64,000 bases of DNA from Polytrichum commune (Eukaryota > Streptophyta > Polytrichopsida > Polytrichales > Polytrichaceae): assembly GCA_950295325.1 (NCBI GenBank), contig OX485805.1, positions 45,658,758-45,722,757 of the forward strand, read 5' to 3'. This document shows, piece by piece, positions 58,180 to 64,000 of this stretch (its first letter is position 1; every line of letters starts with the position of its first letter). Under the pieces are notes generated by a model, which was given only the letters and a program-made list of their open reading frames with translations, did no database searches and was not told the origin of the DNA. The position numbers and the translations under genes are program-made.

Positions 58180-59902
58180 GTGCAACAATCAAGTCGCACA
58201 ATGGGACACCGTGCAATGGAAGTGCTGCCGATCGAACTATGTCGGCAGTGCTTTGATGCAGAAGAGGCGGGATTGGACATTTACAGCACCCGAGAGTTTA
58301 TGGGCGGAACATTCACTCATGGCAACAAACGACGAAGAGGAAGGAGGATTGCCCCCTTGGCGAGATTGTGGTTAACCTGTGCATATTGATTCCCAAAATT
58401 GGTGGTAGTCAACGTGCACATGAATTGATCCTCCAGTCACCAAAAGGCAATTTTTATGCACAAAGCATGCATTTGCGTGCAATTTTTCGTAAGCGATGGA
58501 TTATGATACTACCGGAAAACATCACACGATCAACATCGTCGGAAGGTTATCCAAGAGAGTAGTGGGGAGAGTAAAAGCACCAGACGAGTATTTTGATGAG
58601 GAGCCACCAATAAATTGCGTTGGGATTCTCCAGCGACATCGCAACATTCTTCTCAACATGAAGAGTGAAGAGGAAGTGTTGAGAGAACACATACAGCACG
58701 TGAACGAATCAGACGGTGGTACTACGAGCCCTAAAATGGCATTGATTCCTGCTGCAACACTCGACGCTCTCAACAACATCATCTCAAATTTCCAAAACCC
58801 CAAAACAAAGGCTATAAATTCTCAACCTGCAGTTAGCAGCGGTGCAATGAAGAGCACTGCAGTCCGACCAAATCCATTCACAGGAAGCGGTGATTATACC
58901 GCACAAGAGTTTATTGAAAACATGGATCAATATTTTCTTGAAAGTGGAACGAACGATAAACGCAAACTGAAGATGACAGTGATTAACTTGAGGGAGCATG
59001 CGTTGACATGGTGGACTTGGTTGAAGGAAGATATGGGAGAAGATGCAGCAAATAGTCTCACATGGCCTGAATTCAAGAACCTGCTGCTGAATCGCTTTGA
59101 TGAGGAATATGGTAAACTGAGGGACGGTATAACTTTGTTAAGGTTGAAGCAAACAGGTACACTTAAAACCTACGTGCAAGAATTTCGAGAGGCACTAAAA
59201 ATTCTTCCCAAAATGGATGAATACGCCAAAAAACTTGCATTTATCGCAGGTTTGGAACATTGGGCTGAAAGGGCCCTGTTGCGAATGGAGCACATGCCTG
59301 ACACTTGTGAGGAGCTTCTCCGAATGGCTGAAACAATACAAGAACACAAAGGCAAACAAAGCAAATCGGAAGAGTATACAAGTATGAGTTCTCCAAAAAG
59401 AAAACAAACCCAAAAGGCCAAGAAGAGAAAATGGCACCTTTATGCAGCTAAAGGAAAGCGGAAGGTTGAAGAGAATAAAAAAGAGAGCAAAAAAGAGGTT
59501 AGAAGTGAACTCAGGTGTCATCATTGCAAGGAAAATCACTTTATAAAAGATCATCCTACCTATGATCCTACCACCAGGCTAAGCCTTGCAAAACTCGATG
59601 ACCATCCTCCTCCTAAACGCTATTCAATTAGGCCAAGCCTGCTCTTCAAATTCGATGACCAACCGATGCGTGACCGTAGCTCAAGCAGGGTAAGCTTTGC
59701 AAATGTAGAAGAAGGTTTTCCTAAGTATGATCATAGGGCTAGCATTGCTAGAGCTCGCTTTGAGAGGATTAGATCCCTAGAAGAGAAAGGACACATAATT
59801 GAAAAAAGAACTAAAGGCTTAGAACAAGCTCCTCCTACCAAAACAAGTTGTTCTTCATTCAAACAATCTATAAGAAAGTTGTGTCAGTGTTGCAAAAGGT
59901 AA
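58180..59902 (+). pseudogene. Gag-only retrotransposon gene, frameshifted at 5' end
   Basis: The clean frame 58496-59902 (468 codons) carries a Retrotrans_gag domain at about residues 130-285: FIENMDQYFLESG, INLREHALTWWTWLK, WPEFKNLLLNRF, TLKTYVQEFREALK. A degenerate knuckle CHHCKENHFIKDH, lacking the final Cys, lies near residue 342. The protein is rich in Lys/Arg between these. Upstream, collinear protein-like sequence continues in two other frames: 58180-58360 with VLPIELCRQCFDAEEAGLDI and 58365-58495 with VVNLCILIPKIGGSQRAHEL. This implies two frame slips. No protease, RT or integrase follows (59903-60861). It is a gag fragment of a Ty3-type element or a domesticated gag; the upstream frameshifts favour decay. 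Confidence 0.7.
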
Positions 59903-60861
59903 TGGTAACCTACACATTGTCAAGTCATCAATCAACCCACACATGCTCAACCCCAAGTTACCAGTTGGAAATGACATGATTTTTGATATTATTCATTGTG
60001 CTATCGATTATAACCACTCCTGACCAGTATTGGTCTGGTATATAGGTGATTGCATGGTATCAATTATCAACATCAATAATGGTATAAAGAACCTAACCGT
60101 GGGTGTCAAATTTTTGATAGCAATAAAATATTGATGTTTGGGGGATATGTCAAAGTGAGAGAATTGATGTATACCTGGGGTATTATTTGGGTGAATATCA
60201 TTCTAAACCATATCAATACTAGGGCAATTTTTCCTGTATCAAAAACAAAAATACCATCAAATACCCACACCTTACTGGTAAAAAAATGTTTAATTCCTCA
60301 TTATAGGTACCCGAATGATATCAGAAAAGGACAATACCTAACCAACACTAACTCAGACTCTGTCCTAACCCAAGTTGGGTGACACGTCACATAATTTCAG
60401 CCATTTAACCCTTAAAAACCTCTTGGTTGCTTATAAAGATTTGATATCAACACATGCTATGCATATATTCGGACACTGGTATGCATGGACCAACAGTTAA
60501 CTTCATAATATGGGAACTGAAAGGCATCCCAAGCCTTGTGAATGCTCTTACAAAGTCTGCTTCCACCATCCTCTCAGCAGACTAGATAAATTTGATTTGA
60601 AAGGAAGCCAAAGTGGGCAGGATCACCCACAAGTTCAACAACCAAGTACATGTATCTACTCTTCATTGATGCAACAATTTGGCACTAAATCACCTCATGT
60701 CCCTGGATCTTCTCAGTAGCAAGAACAAGGGAACATACAAGAAGATTACTGTATACCTCAGTAGAGTTATCCAGGACTGAGGAAAACATGACACTACGCA
60801 CCAATTAGTATTGAAAGTATCAGTACCTGCCTTACCAGAGACTAGCAGTAATTCCATTTTC
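59903..60861. other. No gene seen (3' flank of the right-hand gene)
   Basis: AT-rich. It would contain the 3' untranslated region of the minus-strand gene ending at 60862. No clear polyadenylation signal was chosen. Confidence 0.5.
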
Positions 60862-60936
60862 TTAAAAGGACGAGAGTCCTGAAACAAATTTACCCATTAG
60901 GCGCTCTTTTTCCTTGATCCGTATTCCTGGGTTACT
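60862..60936 (-). CDS. Conserved plant gene, last exon
   Basis: 25 codons including stop: SNPGIRIKEKERLMGKFVSG, then LSSF and TAA at 60862-60864. The acceptor TTTTACAG (60937-60944) follows a T-rich tract. It joins in phase 0 to the exon 61512-61697, giving LTLQ-SNPG. In related plant proteins as I remember them, LQSNPGWGF..K..FM.KLV occurs at this point, which supports the exon. It is too short to stand out as an open frame on its own. Confidence 0.8.
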   Translation of the reverse strand, partial: SNPGIRIKEKERLMGKFVSGLSSF

Positions 60937-61511
60937 CTGTAAAATCACACAATCATTTTGCCACTCCATGTCAATGGCCACTTGCAGATAACTAATTTTA
61001 GGAAAGGAACAAATCAAGGTAATAGAGTTATCCTCTAACTCAACATGACTTTTGGTAGGAAGTTGGTTGTGTTGCTTACAAACCTTCCATGTTCAGCAAG
61101 TTTCCGTGCATGCTTGGAGGTCATGTGGAGGTTTAAACAAAGGACATTCTATATCAGTTCATTGAGGGTCAAACTCATTTTGGCATGCCAAGAGGCACTA
61201 AAATGAGTTTGGCCCTCAATAAATCGAAACAGGTTTCTCTTCATTCAGATTCAAATACTATCTCCAAGGGTGCACCATACAAGGAAAGAAATAATTGATA
61301 TTGTATGACAAACAACCATTGGAAAATCATAGGGGAACAAAAGATCCCAAGTTAAACTAAGACTTCAATGACGTCAACTTAATCACACGCATAAGGTTTG
61401 TTCCCACATGCCAGTGGCTGATTGTCATTTGGGCTTCCCCAAAAAGATAGTAGAAATGCACTACCAAGCCCTGATCTGAGGAAGTGAAGGAGGTTTTAGT
61501 GAGACAAATAC
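60937..61511 (-). other. Intron 5 of the right-hand gene, with hairpin element
   Basis: 575-bp intron, donor CAG|GTATTT and acceptor TTTTACAG. It contains the palindromic element about 61080-61280 (core 61161-61220). Confidence 0.75.
61161..61220. repeat. Foldback in intron 5
   Basis: Arms 61161-61181 and 61200-61220 (ATTGAGGGTCAAACTCATTT and complement) pair over 21 bp with one mismatch around an 18-nt loop GGCATGCCAAGAGGCACT. A related copy in inverted orientation is at 62661-62721. Confidence 0.9.
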
Positions 61512-61697
61512 CTGGAGGGTCAGCATAGCACGTTGCATGAAATCTTTAATTTCTGGAGCCACATGGTCAGGCATAGTATCTGCAACTGACTGCAATCTTT
61601 GACTCTGCTCCCGCGCTGTCATCCGATTTTCTCCTGCATACATGTCAACCAGCTTCTCCAAATGGGGTGCCTTTTGTAGAACATCCTGCACTTCACC
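61512..61697 (-). CDS. Conserved plant gene, exon 5
   Basis: 186 bp, 62 codons, phase 0 at both ends. Reads GEVQDVLQKAPHLEKLVDMY, AGENRMTAREQSQRLQSVAD and APEIKDFMQRAMLTLQ. The acceptor TTCAACAG and donor CAG|GTATTT are canonical. It is mostly helical, with a Glu/Lys pattern suggesting a helical bundle. Confidence 0.88.
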
Positions 61698-61859
61698 CTG
61701 TTGAACATTTTCCCACAAGGACCACATTCATGATAAAGCAAAAACCTTGAATTTCAATCTCTCTTATACAGTTTCTTCAATGCTACATTAGTTAAATCTT
61801 GACAACTTCAGACAGATATTCCAACAATTCATAGCTAGTAACAACCACCAGTGCATTAC

Positions 61860-62003
61860 CTGCCACTGCTCTTCTGTCATGCCCTCTACCATGAGGAAAT
61901 CTTTAGCTTTGTTTAGTGTTTCTTCCAGCGACATTCGAGGGGTCTCATCAATGTCTGGATTGATGCCAAAATATTCCATAGCGTACTCGGGCTCAAAGTC
62001 CAC
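61860..62003 (-). CDS. Conserved plant gene, exon 4
   Basis: 144 bp, 48 codons, phase 0. Reads VDFEPEYAMEYFGINPDIDE, SLEETLNKAKDFLM and EEQWQ. Acceptor ATTGCCAG, donor CAG|GTAATG. From memory, the motif FLVDFEPEY...NPDIDE recurs in uncharacterised plant proteins. The function is unknown and I assign none. Confidence 0.88.
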
Positions 62004-62312
62004 CTGGCAATCACAAACAATGGTTTCTTGACATGTTATGATTCCTCAAACAAAGGAAGACTCATCAGCTATAGATCACACTGCCCCCAGAAAACCATCG
62101 ATCATTGATTGAAATGTAAAAGTGAGTTCTTCAGAAACACTGACTGATAATGATGCACTTGGCTTACCTCGGGAATGAATCTCAATGTGGAAACTGAAGA
62201 TGCACAGAATCTCAAGCAGTGATATAGGCTTTCCATTATGCAGTTCACTAGGTTAAAAATAAATATCTAACAAATAATAAACAAAACGAGTCTTAGATCC
62301 CACTTATCGTAC

Positions 62313-62436
62313 CAAAAACTTGGTATGAAGAGAACTTTTGAACTGCTCCTCTTCCTCAAGCTTTATCAACCTCTTCTCATCCTCTGCAGTCATCTCTCGC
62401 AAGGTAAGAGGCACTTGGGGTTCTTCATCTTCTTCC
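62313..62436 (-). CDS. Conserved plant gene, exon 3
   Basis: 124 bp. One base completes an Arg codon, then 41 codons: EEDEEPQVPLTLREMTAEDE, KRLIKLEEEEQFKSS, HTKFL. Acceptor TTTGCCAG, donor TTG|GTACGA. It joins in phase 0 to exon 4 (KFL-VDFEPEY). Highly charged, probably helical. Confidence 0.85.
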
Positions 62437-62660
62437 CTGGCAAAGATAGATCCGCATCAGACAAATGACAGTAAAGCCCAGAATTTGGCATTGGACATAT
62501 TATAGATATCCTTTCAGTGGATAACACTTTTCATTGTGAGTTGATTCCCTATCAATTTCACATTGGTTGTTTTGCATACAAAATCAAAAAATTCTTTAAA
62601 CTTCTTGTGCATGCTCAGAGGTAGTGATTGAATTTTGATAAGAGCAACCTATTTCAATTC

Positions 62661-62721
62661 ATTGAGGGCCAAACTCAATTTAGCACCTCTTGGCATACCA
62701 AAATGAGTTTGACCTTAATGA
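62661..62721. repeat. Foldback in intron 2
   Basis: Arms around ATTGAGGGCCAAACTCAATT and AAATGAGTTTGACCTTAATG pair imperfectly. The loop, AGCACCTCTTGGCATACC, is the complement of the loop in the intron 5 copy. The element extends to about 62610-62790, with GTGCATGCTTGG-type ends. Confidence 0.85.
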
Positions 62722-62919
62722 ACCAATTTAGAATGTTCTTCATTCAAACCTCCACACTACCACCAAGCATGCACTGAAAAATTACCAAACAAGGAAGGTG
62801 TTGTATGCAAATCGACCCACTCCTGACCAAAAGACTTGTTGAATAACTCTACTTAGCACAAGGTTAATACTTCATTTGATGAAGATCGTTTATTCTCCAT
62901 CTTGGTAGACTTAATTCAC

Positions 62920-63215
62920 CTGCGTTTAACAAATCGGGGCTGCCGCTTGAACCTATCCTTCACAGACTGCGGCCCTCGGGGTTGTTGTTGAGATGTAGAG
63001 TCAGGTGCCTTTTTGCGGAATCTATTTGCTACAAAATCTGTTGCATCCGAAAAACTTTCAACAGGACCTCCTCGTCTTCGTTTCTCTTCTTCTCTTGACA
63101 AGTTCCTCTCTATGCCCTCCGTCATGACAGCAACCGCCCGTTGCCTTGCGTCTTCTCTTGAAAGTTGTGGCCTTGGTGGAGAGGGTGGAGGTGAAGGTGT
63201 CACAGGTGCTTTCCT
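62920..63215 (-). CDS. Conserved plant gene, exon 2 in window
   Basis: 296 bp, 98 codons plus two bases. Reads RKAPVTPSPPPSPPRPQLSR, EDARQRAVAVMTEGIERNLS, a REEEKRRRGG block, FSDATDFVANRFRKKAPDS, and QSVKDRFKRQPRFVKR. Acceptor GGCTGTAG, donor AG|GTGAAT. It repeats the motif LSRE(E/D)ARQRA present in the preceding exon. Pro-rich and very basic, probably disordered, possibly nucleic-acid-binding (inference). Confidence 0.88.
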
Positions 63216-63799
63216 CTACAGCCAGTCAATACAGGATAAAAAATTTGAGTTAACAAGAAAAGGTAAGGCCTTTGCAATATAACAGTGAAATTGTGAAAGT
63301 AAACAATCGCTTAGAGGATATGGGATCTTTTGAGTGTCATTTTGGATTCTAGGTACATGTTTGTCAGGGGGAACCCTTTTCAGAATACTTCTCTTTAAAA
63401 TTCTTCCCTACATTTCATAGGCCACTTTACAATATGGCCAAGGCCCATAACCATGATATTATGAGGGAACTTAACATCCATCCAAAAGGCATGGAAATTT
63501 AGATTAAAGTTGAAATTTGTGTGGTCACAGTCCTTCAAGTATAGTGTAAAAACATACACAACCAGGCTCTCAACCAAGTGCTATTTCATTACCATCCTAT
63601 TTATGTCATCCCTTCTACAGAAGGGAGTGCACCTTCTTGTGATTACAGTGGGAGACCAGGTAAAAACAAAAAGAGACATGATAACAAATTGTGCATACTA
63701 TTATATGGTGATACAGGGAATTCAATGCTCCCACACTATTGTTCACAGGCATTTTATCCACAAATTCACCATAGTCATGAAAATAAGCAGAGTTCGTAC

Positions 63800-64000
63800 C
63801 TGTGACCTGGCCTCATCCCCTTTCGCTAAAAGGGCCATGGCTCTCTGCCTCGCCTCCTCCCTTGAAAGCTCGATGTGGACTTTTGTGGGCTCTGCACCAA
63901 TGGGATTCTGTTTTTTGCTATGTGGTGGTGATCCTCCTGGCGCCCCTCGTCCTCGTCCTACTCGCCCTCCAACTTCGGGTGAAGGGGCACCCCTTCCGCG
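63800..64000 (-). CDS. Conserved plant gene, first exon in window (partial)
   Basis: 67 codons running in from the right edge. Gly/Arg-rich stretch (RGRGAPSPEV, GGRVGRGRGAPGG), then KKQNPIGAEPTKVHIELSRE and EARQRAMALLAKGDEARSQ, spliced in phase 0 to the exon 62920-63215. Donor CAG|GTACGA. The start codon and any targeting peptide lie outside the window. With the other five exons this makes 341 residues of C-terminal protein in the window. Confidence 0.85.

Noticed and set aside
62168-62193. A 26-bp micro-exon (STLRFIPE) between exons 3 and 4 of the right-hand gene
   Set aside because: It would read into VDFEPEY, but exon 3 (ending KFL) already joins exon 4 in phase 0. Including the micro-exon needs a weak donor inside exon 3.
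1-64000. CRISPR arrays, rRNA or tRNA genes
   Set aside because: No regularly spaced short repeats of CRISPR type; no tRNA B-box with a matching acceptor stem found by eye; no rRNA signature.

Overview
The window looks like nuclear DNA of a streptophyte plant with a large, repeat-rich genome. The evidence is two plant-type, intron-containing genes cut by the window edges, a plant Ty3/Gypsy element with a tRNA-type primer site, Stowaway-like and other TIR elements, and very low gene density. Species is not determinable by eye. The intron-rich AAA-ATPase would suit a lycophyte, fern, bryophyte or charophyte at least as well as a flowering plant (inference).

Layout. 1-3868 (minus): 5' part of a plant AAA-ATPase gene (BCS1/HSR4 type), three exons, running off the left edge. 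3.9-9.2 kb: gene-poor DNA with foldback repeats and one decayed coding block. 9.2-14.8 kb (minus): a decayed multi-exon DUF7869-like gene, probably from a mobile element, carrying nested TIR elements. 15.1-18.2 kb: two more TIR elements, one carrying short ORFs including an AT-hook peptide, around a ~137-bp tandem repeat. 19.7-20.3 kb: an unidentified coding remnant. 23.9-27.5 kb: a truncated Gypsy element (one LTR, tRNA-Met type primer site, triplicated RNase H segment). 27.5-33.1 kb: inverted repeats and TIR elements. 33.1-35.2 kb: unidentified decayed coding DNA. 36.07-46.85 kb: a complete Gypsy retrotransposon on the minus strand with an intact 2079-residue polyprotein, equal-length and apparently identical LTRs and a 5-bp target duplication. 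47.3-49.9 kb: two ORFs of an En/Spm (Transposase_24-like) gene cluster, one split by a TIR element. 50-55 kb: decayed retroelement gag-like DNA with an in-frame tandem duplication. 58.2-59.9 kb: a gag-only ORF. 60.86-64.0 kb (minus): six exons, including the last, of a conserved plant gene of unknown function whose 5' end is outside the window.

The main unexpected signal is a set of at least ten short TIR elements. All have 8-bp target duplications (seven exact and one with a single mismatch among those with clean ends; one with less regular termini). Termini are of CTCGGGG, CCCAGGG or CACGGGTAGATCACT type, and a CACGTG/ACGTGCG motif recurs just inside the ends. Several sit inside coding DNA, and reading past the insert plus one target copy rejoins the open frame. 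They look like non-autonomous hAT-like elements. Their spread of G-box-like cores is worth testing.
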